Shown here piece by piece: positions 46,322 to 55,221 of a stretch of DNA of 64,000 bases (position 1 is its first letter; each line of letters starts with the position of its first letter). Source of the DNA: an uncultured Saprospiraceae bacterium (GTDB lineage: Bacteria > Bacteroidota > Bacteroidia > Chitinophagales > Saprospiraceae); the NCBI GenBank assembly GCA_937928045.1, contig CALFWO010000025.1:1-64000 (forward strand). Direction: 5' to 3'. A program made the translations under genes and the position numbers. The notes below the pieces were generated by a model. The model saw only the letters and a program-made list of their open reading frames with translations. It was not told where the DNA came from and searched no databases.

Positions 46322-47086
46322 ATGAACTTTCGATTCTCTAAATATTTCTATCTCTTAGGCCTAGCGTTTTTTGCTTGCGCTACTCCATCCAGTAATGTTG
46401 TTAGAATTGCCGCAGCTTCGAACATGCAGTTTGCACTACAAAAATTGACGAAAATTTTCGAAGCGAAAACGTCCATCAAAACACAATTGATAATCGCCTC
46501 ATCTGGAAAACATACGGCCCAAATAATGGAAGGTGCTCCTTTCGATGTTTTTCTATCAGCAGACATGGCATACCCCGAAAGTATTTATAAAAAAGGACTG
46601 AGTTCATCTGCTCCAAAGGTTTATGCCCAAGGGCAATTGGTACTTTGGGCCGGCAAAAAAAATGATGAACTGAGTTTGAACACCTTACTTGATACAGACA
46701 TCAATCATATTGCGATTGCGAATCCCAAAACGGCTCCTTATGGAATCGCAGCCAGTCAAATCTTAGATAGCTATGATTTGATTTCCTCTGTGAAAAACAA
46801 ACTGGTCTTTGGAGAAAGTATCTCCCAGGTAAATCAATTTATTAGTACTGGAGCCGTGCAATTAGGATTCACAGTTAAATCTGTTGTCATGGCCAATAAG
46901 TTAAATTTCGAAGGCTCTTGGATTGACTTACCAAAAGAGACTTATGAGCCAGTTAACCAAGGAATTGTACTGCTTGACAAAAAGAATGGAAAGAACCAGA
47001 ATGCCTTAGAATTTTATAATTTTCTTTTTTCCAATGAAGCGCAGCAAGTTTTGAAAGATTTCGGATATTTAGGTATTGATAATTAA
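46322..47086 (+). CDS. modA: Molybdate-binding lipoprotein of the ABC transporter
   Basis: I use the ATG at 46322 because it places a lipoprotein signal (LGLAFFAC, Cys near 19) at the start; a TTG at 46301 is an alternative. The mature protein follows the ModA pattern: VRIAAASNMQFALQKL near 28-43, IASSGKHTAQIMEGAPFDVF near 58-77, IANPKTAPYGIAASQIL near 134-150 and a late GIVLLDKKNGKNQNALEFYN. It binds molybdate outside the inner membrane and hands it to ModB. First of a three-gene operon. Confidence 0.94.
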   Translation: MNFRFSKYFYLLGLAFFACATPSSNVVRIAAASNMQFALQKLTKIFEAKTSIKTQLIIASSGKHTAQIMEGAPFDVFLSADMAYPESIYKKGLSSSAPKVYAQGQLVLWAGKKNDELSLNTLLDTDINHIAIANPKTAPYGIAASQILDSYDLISSVKNKLVFGESISQVNQFISTGAVQLGFTVKSVVMANKLNFEGSWIDLPKETYEPVNQGIVLLDKKNGKNQNALEFYNFLFSNEAQQVLKDFGYLGIDN

Positions 47087-47104
47087 ATACCTTCATTAGA
47101 CTGA

Positions 47105-47779
47105 ATGACCAATTGGGCTCCTCTTATACTCACTTTGAAACTAGCCTTGATCACCACGTTCATTCTTCTAATCCTTAGCATACCCGTGGCTTTTTGGTTA
47201 TCTCGAACCAAATCTAGAATCAAACCTATAATCGAGACCATTGTTACCATGCCATTGGTTTTGCCGCCTACGGTACTGGGCTTTTATTTTTTACTAGCTT
47301 TTAGTCCGAACAATTCTTTCGGAGCTTGGCTTGACAACACCTTTGGATTACAATTGCTATTTTCATTCACTGGATTGGTGATTGCTTCCGTTATTTATAG
47401 TTTACCTTTTATGGTTCAACCTATTCAATCGGGTCTAAAAAATCTATCTCCCTCTTTAGCAGAAGCAGCTTACTTGATGGGCAAGTCAAAATGGGAAACT
47501 TTGCGTCATGTTCAACTTCCGAATATTAAGGCTTCAGTAATTACAGGGATTGTTTTGTCTTTCGCACATACGGTTGGAGAATTCGGTGTAGTATTAATGA
47601 TAGGAGGTAATATCCCCGGTCAGACTAAGGTAGCTTCCATTGCCATATATGATGAAGTTGAAGCAATGAATTATTCCGCAGCACATTTCTACTCCTTTGT
47701 TTTGTTTGCCATCACTTTTTGTATTCTACTTTCCGTTTATTCGTTAAACAATAGACATTTTAAAGGTCTGTGGAGATGA
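47105..47779 (+). CDS. modB: Molybdate ABC transporter permease
   Basis: The 224-residue protein has about five membrane helices and the ModB features: TMPLVLPPTVLGFYFLLAF near 49-67, the EAA loop AEAAYLMGKSKWETLRHVQL near 119-138 that contacts ModC, and SFAHTVGEFGVVLMIGGNIP near 153-172. It forms the membrane channel for molybdate. The stop codon overlaps the start of modC. Confidence 0.96.
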   Translation: MTNWAPLILTLKLALITTFILLILSIPVAFWLSRTKSRIKPIIETIVTMPLVLPPTVLGFYFLLAFSPNNSFGAWLDNTFGLQLLFSFTGLVIASVIYSLPFMVQPIQSGLKNLSPSLAEAAYLMGKSKWETLRHVQLPNIKASVITGIVLSFAHTVGEFGVVLMIGGNIPGQTKVASIAIYDEVEAMNYSAAHFYSFVLFAITFCILLSVYSLNNRHFKGLWR

Positions 47780-48618
47780 TAAACATTACATTACAAAAGC
47801 GATTAAATTCCGCCAAAGGAGAAATGCTTTTGGATATTCAATTCAAAGTTGCAAATGGAGAATTTATTGCTTTGTATGGTCCTTCAGGAGCTGGAAAAAC
47901 GTCAACCCTAAAAATGATTGCTGGATTATTGAAGCCAGATAATGGACTTTTGAAAGTGTCCGAACAAACTTGGTTTGATCAATCTGCCAAAGTCAATTTG
48001 TCTGCGCAAAAGCGAAATATTGGATTTGTTTTTCAAGACTACGCTCTTTTTCCAAACATGACAGTCCTAGAAAATTTAAAATTTGCAAGTCAGAATGCTC
48101 CAAATCTAATTTCAGAATTAATAACCATTATGGAACTTGGATCATTAAAAGATGTTCTTCCTTCTCAACTATCCGGTGGTCAGCAACAGCGAGTAGCTTT
48201 GGCTCGAGCGGCTGTCCAGCAACCTAATATATTATTGCTAGACGAACCACTTTCCGCGGTTGACAACTTACTTCGCTCCAAACTTCAAGATTACATACTG
48301 CAGATTCACGAACGTTTTAAATTTACTACTATAATGATTAGCCATGATCAAAAAGAAATATTAAAAATGGCTAATCGATGTATTATTTTGAACAATGGGA
48401 AAATTACTACCGATGGCCCACCAACTGATGTTTTCTTTACCGATCTCATAACTACAACGGATAAATTAGAGGCAAAAATTATTCACATCGCAATTAATTC
48501 TGAAAATGCAGTACTCACTATAGAATTACAAAATAGTTTGATTCGAACCCAGGTTAGTTTAGCGAAAGCGGCAACTTTAAATATTGGGGATAGAATTTCT
48601 CTTCAAGCTAGTTTATAA
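47776..48618 (+). CDS. modC: Molybdate ABC transporter ATP-binding protein
   Basis: The start is taken at ATG 47776, overlapping the modB stop in an ATGA-like junction; a GTG two codons upstream is also open. Walker A GPSGAGKT is at 35-42, the Q-loop in GFVFQDYALFPNM near 83-95, the signature LSGGQQQRVALARA near 133-146, Walker B ILLLDEP near 152-158 and the H-loop ISHDQ. A short C-terminal region (about 230-280) resembles one TOBE half-domain that senses molybdate. ATP hydrolysis here drives uptake by ModAB. Confidence 0.95.
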   Translation: MINITLQKRLNSAKGEMLLDIQFKVANGEFIALYGPSGAGKTSTLKMIAGLLKPDNGLLKVSEQTWFDQSAKVNLSAQKRNIGFVFQDYALFPNMTVLENLKFASQNAPNLISELITIMELGSLKDVLPSQLSGGQQQRVALARAAVQQPNILLLDEPLSAVDNLLRSKLQDYILQIHERFKFTTIMISHDQKEILKMANRCIILNNGKITTDGPPTDVFFTDLITTTDKLEAKIIHIAINSENAVLTIELQNSLIRTQVSLAKAATLNIGDRISLQASL

Positions 48619-48667
48619 ATTCACTTTTCAGTTTTAGTTTTTTATCCAATCTTACTAAGAACATTTC

Positions 48668-49186
48668 ATGCAAATCCTAAAAACACATTATCATCCTGAC
48701 ATTAAAGATCTCGGAAATAAAACAGTATTTACAAGATTGGCAACCAGGAGCATCGCAGTACAAGGACAAAATATCTTATTAATGTATACCGAACGATATG
48801 AAGATTACAGTCTACCCGGTGGTGGAATTGATTTAGGAGAAGATAGAATTTCGGGAATGAAAAGAGAACTTATTGAAGAAACTGGAGCTCAAAATATTAG
48901 AAATATCAAACCCTTTGGGGCTTATGAAGAATATAGACCTTGGTACAAACCGGACTATGATATCCAACACATGATCTCTTATTGTTACACTTGCGAAATT
49001 GAAAAAGAGTTGGGAGCGTCGAAACTTGAATCCTATGAAATAAAAAATGGTATGAAAGCATTATGGGTAAATATTAATGTTGCTATTCGTCATAATGAAG
49101 AAACTATGGCAAACAGTACAAAAAAAGGAATGTCCATTGAACGAGAGACTTTTTTGCTAAGGGAAATATTGAAGACTTTGGATTAG
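48668..49186 (+). CDS. Nudix hydrolase
   Basis: The 172-residue protein contains a full Nudix box between residues ~52 and 74: G, five residues, E, seven residues, REL, then EETGA (sequence around GIDLGEDRISGMKREL). A strand YSLPGGG precedes it. Nudix enzymes split nucleoside diphosphates linked to another group; the substrate cannot be told. It is a single gene after modC with a 49-base gap. Confidence 0.93.
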   Translation: MQILKTHYHPDIKDLGNKTVFTRLATRSIAVQGQNILLMYTERYEDYSLPGGGIDLGEDRISGMKRELIEETGAQNIRNIKPFGAYEEYRPWYKPDYDIQHMISYCYTCEIEKELGASKLESYEIKNGMKALWVNINVAIRHNEETMANSTKKGMSIERETFLLREILKTLD

Positions 49187-49298
49187 TTGATTTTCATTTT
49201 CTAAAATTGTCATTCCTAACAAAATTATCCTACTACTTACACAACTTAACAATAATAAATCGCATCTCATTAATTGATAGCTTTTAGTAATACAAACT

Positions 49299-50546
49299 AT
49301 GAAAACGTTTAAGCGAATAGCATTAATTGTTACATTGACATTAATTTGGGCAATGTTCATTGGCGGTGGATTAATAAAAGGATACTTACTAAAACCAATT
49401 GCATCTAAGAATGATTCTGATGCTTTCGTCGAAGCATTGAAAGACAAAATAGAAAGTAAATTTGTTGGAAACCTAGCTTTCGTTCTTATCGAAAATGGTG
49501 TTGTAACTAGAGATTATTTTTATTCTGTAGACCAACCTATTGACAGCCATTCCATTTTCCCTGTTGCTTCCATTAGCAAATGGGTGACATCATTCGGTGT
49601 GCTAAAACTAGTCGAACAAGGGATATTAGATTTGGATCAACCAGTGGAGTCTTACTTAACTAGATGGAATCTACCTGAAACAAAATTTGACAATAATAAA
49701 GTAACCATCAGGAACTTACTATCGCATTCATCTGGCTTGGTTGACGACCTTGGTTACGATGGATTTGATTTAGACGAAAGTGTTCAAACAATTGAAGAAT
49801 CTTTAACCAAAGCATCAGACGCTCCTTATTCTGAGGGCATCGCAAAAATTGGCTATGAGCCAGATAGCGAATATAAATACTCAGGAGCTGGTTATACAAT
49901 TCTACAGTTGGTCATTGAAGAAGTCACCGGAATGACCTTTAGAAAGTTTATGAAAAAAGAGGTATTTCTACCTTTAGAAATGAATAACTCTGATTTTTTA
50001 ATTTCAGAAAAGAATAGGCCATTCCTTGTTCCAATTTATAAGAATGATAGCACAATCAGAGCCTATAGAAAATTCACGGCATTAGCGGCTGCCTCATTAC
50101 TAACTTCTACTTCCGATCTATCTAAGTTTGTATTGGCCAATATATCATCGAATGAGGTAGTTGGAAAAAATACAATTAATCTGATGAGTGAGCCTCAATC
50201 ATTTAGAAATAACACTCCAATGCATGGTTTGGGTCCACATCTTTATAGCCAGCATGATTCTAAATCCAAAATTATCGGTCATGATGGAAGTGGGAATAAT
50301 GCACTAAATACTGCGGCCAGAATTAATCTTAATTCAAAAAATGGAATAATAATATTAGAGACTGGTAATTTCGATATCGCCTCTACTCTAGCAGATGAAT
50401 GGTTATTTTGGGATGCCGGTATAGCAGACTATGTCGTTATCACAAGAAACATCAGATACTTGGCAACGTTACTAATCATTGGAATTGTTTTAATAATTTT
50501 TTCTTCAATATTATTAAACAAAAGAGTTTCTATTGAAAAAAACTGA
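49299..50546 (+). CDS. Serine hydrolase of the beta-lactamase/class C fold
   Basis: The 415-residue protein has an N-terminal membrane segment (about 8-29), the SxxK motif SISK near 93-96 with the nucleophile Ser, a YSGAGY motif near 193 in place of YxN, and a late HDGSGNNALNTAARI in place of the KTG/HxG box. A C-terminal membrane helix (about 385-405) follows. It is probably a membrane-bound esterase, peptidase or amidase of the beta-lactamase-related family rather than a true resistance enzyme. Confidence 0.88.
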   Translation: MKTFKRIALIVTLTLIWAMFIGGGLIKGYLLKPIASKNDSDAFVEALKDKIESKFVGNLAFVLIENGVVTRDYFYSVDQPIDSHSIFPVASISKWVTSFGVLKLVEQGILDLDQPVESYLTRWNLPETKFDNNKVTIRNLLSHSSGLVDDLGYDGFDLDESVQTIEESLTKASDAPYSEGIAKIGYEPDSEYKYSGAGYTILQLVIEEVTGMTFRKFMKKEVFLPLEMNNSDFLISEKNRPFLVPIYKNDSTIRAYRKFTALAAASLLTSTSDLSKFVLANISSNEVVGKNTINLMSEPQSFRNNTPMHGLGPHLYSQHDSKSKIIGHDGSGNNALNTAARINLNSKNGIIILETGNFDIASTLADEWLFWDAGIADYVVITRNIRYLATLLIIGIVLIIFSSILLNKRVSIEKN

Positions 50547-50631
50547 TACATGCAATGATCACGATATTGCCCATTGCATGTATTAAGATTATAAAATTAA
50601 CCAAGCTAAAAAACTTAGTTGCCCTTTAAGA

Positions 50632-53600
50632 CTAATTTTTAAATGATAAGGTGGTCATAGAACCAACCGAAGCTCCTGATTGATTCGACTTGAACTTTAA
50701 AATTATGTCATGAACTCCTGTTAGAGCTGAAATTGGAACAACCATTTCATTTGGAGGTCCATTCAATTGACTTTCTACCATTTCTCCTGAGAATATTGCA
50801 TCACTGTTGGTATTATCTAAATAGATTTTTACTTGACCACCTACATTAAATTCTTTAGGCGCTGAATAATTAATTGTCAATGTACTTAGACCTGTTAAAT
50901 CCAAATCACTGTAAGTAATCACTGCCTCATCATTTACAATTACGATATCGAATTCTTCCTCCAATCCAGGCACCATATCTGCAGTAATTGTCATTTTCGT
51001 GGCCTTCTCGGCTGATGTAAATTGAGTTGCAGATAAGTTCGCAGGAAGCAATGTAATATTTGAAAAAGTTCGAATTGGTTCAATTCCGTTCGCACCTTTA
51101 TCAGTATAAGAAGCTTTCAAGACAAATTTACCTCCTGAGCTTTTTCCTTTTGGAATTTTCAAATCGTAAGATCCTGTTGCTGGCAATGATACTGTCTTTT
51201 TTTCTTCTGTTAATCCCAATATATAATTAGCCATAGACCTGACATCAGATGGTTTCAAATCAGGATGCGCTGCCATCGCTGTTTCGCCCCAAACACCTCC
51301 ACCACCATTTTTGATTTTGGCGGTTAGATAGTCGATTTTCTTGGATCTAACTATGTTTTGTTTTACATACTTTTTGCTTATATCAATATAACTAGGCCCA
51401 ATAGACTTTTCATTTACTTTATGGCAACTTACGCAATCTGATTTACCAATTGCTTCCAACCCAGGTGAACTGGACTTTATTTGAGACAAGGCCATATGTC
51501 CTTGCGCTATACTCGTCTCATCATATCCCATTTCCAGATAATCGACTGTCAAAGCAATTTTACTCTCTGCAATTGCTCCATCTTCTTGATCACTAACCAG
51601 CACTTTATAATTAATAGTTTGATCAGGAAAATAAAAGTTACTATTTCCAGCAAGTTGAACATCGACTTCCGGTGGAGTGTTACCTGCCAATATTTTAATT
51701 TGGGTAGCATTTGATTCTCCTGAATCATCAGACACTACCAATTTAGCTTGATAAATCCCAGCGTTTTCATAAGTGTGACTAACTGTTTTTCCTAAAGCAG
51801 TAGCACCATCTCCGAATTCCCAACTATAAGTTAAGTTGTCTCCATCTGGATCAACTGAATTTGAAGCATCAAAATTGGCAACGAATGGAATTGCGGCCGA
51901 AGTTTTATCTACCTTAATTTTAGCAGCAGGAACTCGATTTCCTCTTAAATATTTTACTCTACTGAGTACGGCATTTTCATTTGCTGTAAACCAACCGGAA
52001 CCATATTCCAAAGTATAGAAATAGCCATCCTTTCCTAAAGCCACATCCATTAGATTGTTCCATTTCGTACCGGGCATAAAAGGTTCAATTCTTTTCCGAT
52101 CTCCATTCTCATCAAAAGAAACGGACATTATCCAACCACGCATCCAGTCATACACAAAGAGTTTATCATCGTAATAATCAGGAAATCTATTTTCATGTGT
52201 AAACTTTTCTTTGTGGAAAATAGGACCGGCCATAGCATTTCTAGAACCTGATCCCATTAGCGGAAAATCATCTGATTTTGCATAAGGATACCAAATCATT
52301 GCTGCTTGCGCCGGTGGTAATATTTTTTCTCCCGTATTGTTCGGAGAATCATTTACTGGCTTTTGAGGATCACGTTGCTGACTTGATTTTTTAGCCGCAA
52401 AATTGTAATCATTGTAAGCATAATTATTTCCAATAAAATATGGCCAACCAAAAAATCCAGGTGCTTTGGCTTGATTTACTTCATCATATCCTCTTGGGCC
52501 AAAGCCCAATGAATCCACATTCGAATCAGGTCCAACTTCTCCCCAATAAACATAGTTGGTTTCAGAATCTATTGAAAATCTAAAAGGATTTCTACAGCCC
52601 ATTACATATATCTCTGGACGGCCTTTTGAACCATCTTTAGGAAATAAATTTCCATCGGGAATGTCATAGGTTCCATCAGCATTCACTTTTATACGCAATA
52701 ACTTCCCTCGAAGATCAGCTGTATTGGAAGAGGATTTTTGCGCATCAAAAGGACCTCTTCCTTCTTGCTCATCGGTAGGACTGAATCCATTAGACTCATG
52801 TGGATTTGTATTGTCCCCAATAGAAATCCATAAATAACCGTTATGATCAAATTCTAAGGAACCACCACTGTGGCAACATTCATCTCTTTGAACTGGAACT
52901 TTTAATATTACCTTTTCATTTTTCAAAACATCTCCAGGTTCTGCTTCATAATCAAAATCAAATCTAGATATTGATTGATACGGCTGATCTGGATGAGAAT
53001 AAGTCAAGAAAATATGTTTGGTCTTTTCAAAATTCGGATCTAAAGCAAGTCCTATTAGTCCATCTTCCTCTCCGGAATAAACTTCGACATTGGTCAAAGT
53101 TCTTGTTGCTTCCATATCTAAGTCATACAATTTTATCGCCCCTTTTCTTTCAATAAAAACAATATGGCCTTCTGGTAACAAATCCAACTCCATTGGTTCT
53201 TGAAAGTAGTTGTCCAATTCCTCTTTTACAAATCTATTTTCCTCAGGAATAATTCCTGGTTTATTATAGTTCAGCTCGTTAAAATTAGCAGCTGTCCATA
53301 ATAAAGCTTCCTCTAAATGTTTGATGAATTTGGGATCTTCAAACGATTCATCGGTATGTCCTCCACCAGTATAAAACGCCCTTCCCCCATCAAATTCATG
53401 ATACCAAGCAATTGGATGTGTATCTCCATTTGTACCTCCTTCGTAGGAGCTTTCATCCAAATTCAGTACTGAAATAACATTTGGATTAATCTTTTTATAG
53501 TTATACCATTCATCATTTCTTTCCCATTGTTGCGGCAAGTGATCTGTACATCTGTGATGGTTCTTTGTCTTTTCTACAACTGCTGTTCTTACATTCGGAT

Positions 53601-54000
53601 TATTCGGATGGCCATTAAAATAGGCGCCAACCAATTCACCGTACCAAGGCCATTCATATTCTGTATCAGCCGCGGCATGAATTCCTAAAAATCCACCACC
53701 GGCCTGTATATATCTTTTGAATTCCAGTTCTTGTGATCGTGTAAAAACATCACCCGTAGTACTTAAGAAAACTACTGAAGCATATTGCTTCAAATTGTTA
53801 CTATTAAAGTCTTCTGCGCTCTCTGTTTTTTCTATGATCCAATTGTTCTTTTCAGCTAAAGATTCAAACATCTTAATACCTACTGCAATTGACTCATGAC
53901 GAAACCCTTCAGTTTTGCTGAAAATTAATATTTTAACTGGCTCCTTTTTACAACCAATAAACAATGATATTATAAATAGAAAAGTGATTAATTTTTTCAT
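50632..54000 (-). CDS. Multidomain lipoprotein: ThuA, glucose/sorbosone dehydrogenase, PKD, cytochrome c, carbohydrate-binding
   Basis: I start at ATG 54000, which gives a lipoprotein signal (LFIGC, Cys near 17); an upstream ATG at 54045 adds 15 residues. The 1122 residues run as ThuA-like domain (about 20-240: KTEGFRHESI, GGGFLGIHAAADTEYEWPWY), PQQ-dependent sugar dehydrogenase propeller (about 265-690: GLIGLALDPNFEK, DECCHSGGSLEF, GCRNPFRFSID), PKD (about 690-765: DPDGDNLTYSWEFGDG), cytochrome c (CVSCH near 855, with a later Met), and a CBM6-like end (about 985-1122). It should oxidise sugars at the outer membrane and pass electrons to its haem. Separated from the Ter operon by a terminator. 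Confidence 0.9.
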   Translation of the reverse strand: MKKLITFLFIISLFIGCKKEPVKILIFSKTEGFRHESIAVGIKMFESLAEKNNWIIEKTESAEDFNSNNLKQYASVVFLSTTGDVFTRSQELEFKRYIQAGGGFLGIHAAADTEYEWPWYGELVGAYFNGHPNNPNVRTAVVEKTKNHHRCTDHLPQQWERNDEWYNYKKINPNVISVLNLDESSYEGGTNGDTHPIAWYHEFDGGRAFYTGGGHTDESFEDPKFIKHLEEALLWTAANFNELNYNKPGIIPEENRFVKEELDNYFQEPMELDLLPEGHIVFIERKGAIKLYDLDMEATRTLTNVEVYSGEEDGLIGLALDPNFEKTKHIFLTYSHPDQPYQSISRFDFDYEAEPGDVLKNEKVILKVPVQRDECCHSGGSLEFDHNGYLWISIGDNTNPHESNGFSPTDEQEGRGPFDAQKSSSNTADLRGKLLRIKVNADGTYDIPDGNLFPKDGSKGRPEIYVMGCRNPFRFSIDSETNYVYWGEVGPDSNVDSLGFGPRGYDEVNQAKAPGFFGWPYFIGNNYAYNDYNFAAKKSSQQRDPQKPVNDSPNNTGEKILPPAQAAMIWYPYAKSDDFPLMGSGSRNAMAGPIFHKEKFTHENRFPDYYDDKLFVYDWMRGWIMSVSFDENGDRKRIEPFMPGTKWNNLMDVALGKDGYFYTLEYGSGWFTANENAVLSRVKYLRGNRVPAAKIKVDKTSAAIPFVANFDASNSVDPDGDNLTYSWEFGDGATALGKTVSHTYENAGIYQAKLVVSDDSGESNATQIKILAGNTPPEVDVQLAGNSNFYFPDQTINYKVLVSDQEDGAIAESKIALTVDYLEMGYDETSIAQGHMALSQIKSSSPGLEAIGKSDCVSCHKVNEKSIGPSYIDISKKYVKQNIVRSKKIDYLTAKIKNGGGGVWGETAMAAHPDLKPSDVRSMANYILGLTEEKKTVSLPATGSYDLKIPKGKSSGGKFVLKASYTDKGANGIEPIRTFSNITLLPANLSATQFTSAEKATKMTITADMVPGLEEEFDIVIVNDEAVITYSDLDLTGLSTLTINYSAPKEFNVGGQVKIYLDNTNSDAIFSGEMVESQLNGPPNEMVVPISALTGVHDIILKFKSNQSGASVGSMTTLSFKN

Positions 54001-54036
54001 ATAAACTAAATATTGTCGATTGAAAATTTGCACTAA

Positions 54037-54068
54037 GAAAGCCACAAAGATTCAACCTTGTGGCTTTC
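54037..54068 (-). terminator. Terminator at the end of the Ter operon
   Basis: An 11-bp perfect inverted repeat (54037-54047 with 54058-54068) with a 10-base loop lies 20 bases beyond the stop of the exchanger gene on the minus strand. The T run is weak, so efficiency is uncertain. Confidence 0.65.
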
Positions 54069-54088
54069 AAAAAATGAATTTAATCAAA

Positions 54089-55210
54089 TTATTGCGGTAC
54101 TAGACTTCTTAGGAATTCACCAAATTCCACTGCCCAACCGACTTCATATGCTTTGCTGGCTATAAATACAGTAAACCCAACATAGATTAATAAAAGTAAA
54201 ATGGCTTTTATTTTACCCATACCGTCACCCCACATATAAATAACGAAGGCCACAACTGTTGCCAAAAGCAAAATAACTCTTAACTCTGTAATATTGTCAA
54301 CTGTATCTGGACTCATTGCAATTGGTCCGTACATCATTGTATATACAAAGAGTGGTAAACCCAATGCAAAACAAACATCAAATATATTTGAGCCTAGGGC
54401 ATTCGCAACAGCATCATCATAATCACCATCCATGGCATCTCTATATGAGATAATGGTATCCGGAACTGATGTTGCCGCAGATGCTAAGATAACAGCTACA
54501 AAGTATGTTGCTATTCCCAGTTCATGTGCAAAACCTTCACAGGCTTGTACTAATAGTGCACATGCTCCCCCAATAATTATCATAGAAACGATTAGTAAGG
54601 TCCATGCATTTCCAGTTTTCATTTCACCTCTAACAAATATTGGTTCCAAATCAAGTGTGAGCAAACACATTAATATTGACTTTTCACTGTCTTGATCGTC
54701 TTCCTCCTCTTCTTCTTCCTCTTCCTCCTCAGATTTACTACCCATAGTGGTCAACATAATCGTCACATAGATACCATAAACGCACATCAGAATAAGTCCA
54801 TGCCACCATTCCAAAGCAGTTCCTTTGATTAAAAATATCAATATTAGTTCTGCAAAAATTAATGACAGACCATCTCTTAAAATCACCTTTTTTGAAACCG
54901 TCACCCTTTTAGCCAAACCATATCCAATGACTGCCAAGATTACAATCGCCGGGATAATCATCCCATTGAAAATCGCGGAACCGGCTGTTGTACCAATTCC
55001 ACTTGCAAAGCCATCTTTATCATGTAGTGCAAAAAGGAACCAGAATGTGGTAAAAAGCTCTGGCATAGAACTACCTATAGCATTGATAGTAGCACCACGA
55101 ACACCATCGGTCAGGTTTCTACCAATGTATTCGGAAGCGGCTTCAAAGCCATCACTCGCTCTCCATATAATTAGGCAGGTGAGTACAATTAAAAGTAAGT
55201 TGATTATCAT
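54089..55210 (-). CDS. Ca2+/cation antiporter (CaCA family) with acidic loop
   Basis: The 373-residue protein has about ten membrane helices and both CaCA alpha repeats: GATINAIGSSMPELFTTFWF near 39-58 and SAATSVPDTIISYRDAMDGD near 246-265 continuing to NALGSNIFDV. These bind the transported ion. The central cytoplasmic loop (about 155-178) contains ten consecutive Glu followed by Asp residues, an unusual cation-binding stretch. It ends the Ter operon, 11 bases after the kinase gene. In many ter clusters the membrane partner is TerC; here this exchanger could take that place, linking Ca2+ with the Ca-binding TerD proteins (inference). Confidence 0.9.
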   Translation of the reverse strand: MIINLLLIVLTCLIIWRASDGFEAASEYIGRNLTDGVRGATINAIGSSMPELFTTFWFLFALHDKDGFASGIGTTAGSAIFNGMIIPAIVILAVIGYGLAKRVTVSKKVILRDGLSLIFAELILIFLIKGTALEWWHGLILMCVYGIYVTIMLTTMGSKSEEEEEEEEEEDDQDSEKSILMCLLTLDLEPIFVRGEMKTGNAWTLLIVSMIIIGGACALLVQACEGFAHELGIATYFVAVILASAATSVPDTIISYRDAMDGDYDDAVANALGSNIFDVCFALGLPLFVYTMMYGPIAMSPDTVDNITELRVILLLATVVAFVIYMWGDGMGKIKAILLLLIYVGFTVFIASKAYEVGWAVEFGEFLRSLVPQ

Positions 55211-55221
55211 ATTGTTTGATT

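Noticed and set aside
49299-50546. Beta-lactamase resistance gene
   Set aside because: The SxxK motif is present but the YxN and KTG boxes are replaced and there is a C-terminal membrane helix, so it belongs to the wider serine hydrolase family.
54690-54740. Triplet (CTC/CTT) microsatellite
   Set aside because: In frame on the minus strand it encodes the Glu run of the exchanger loop with mixed codons, so it is a protein feature rather than a simple slippage tract.
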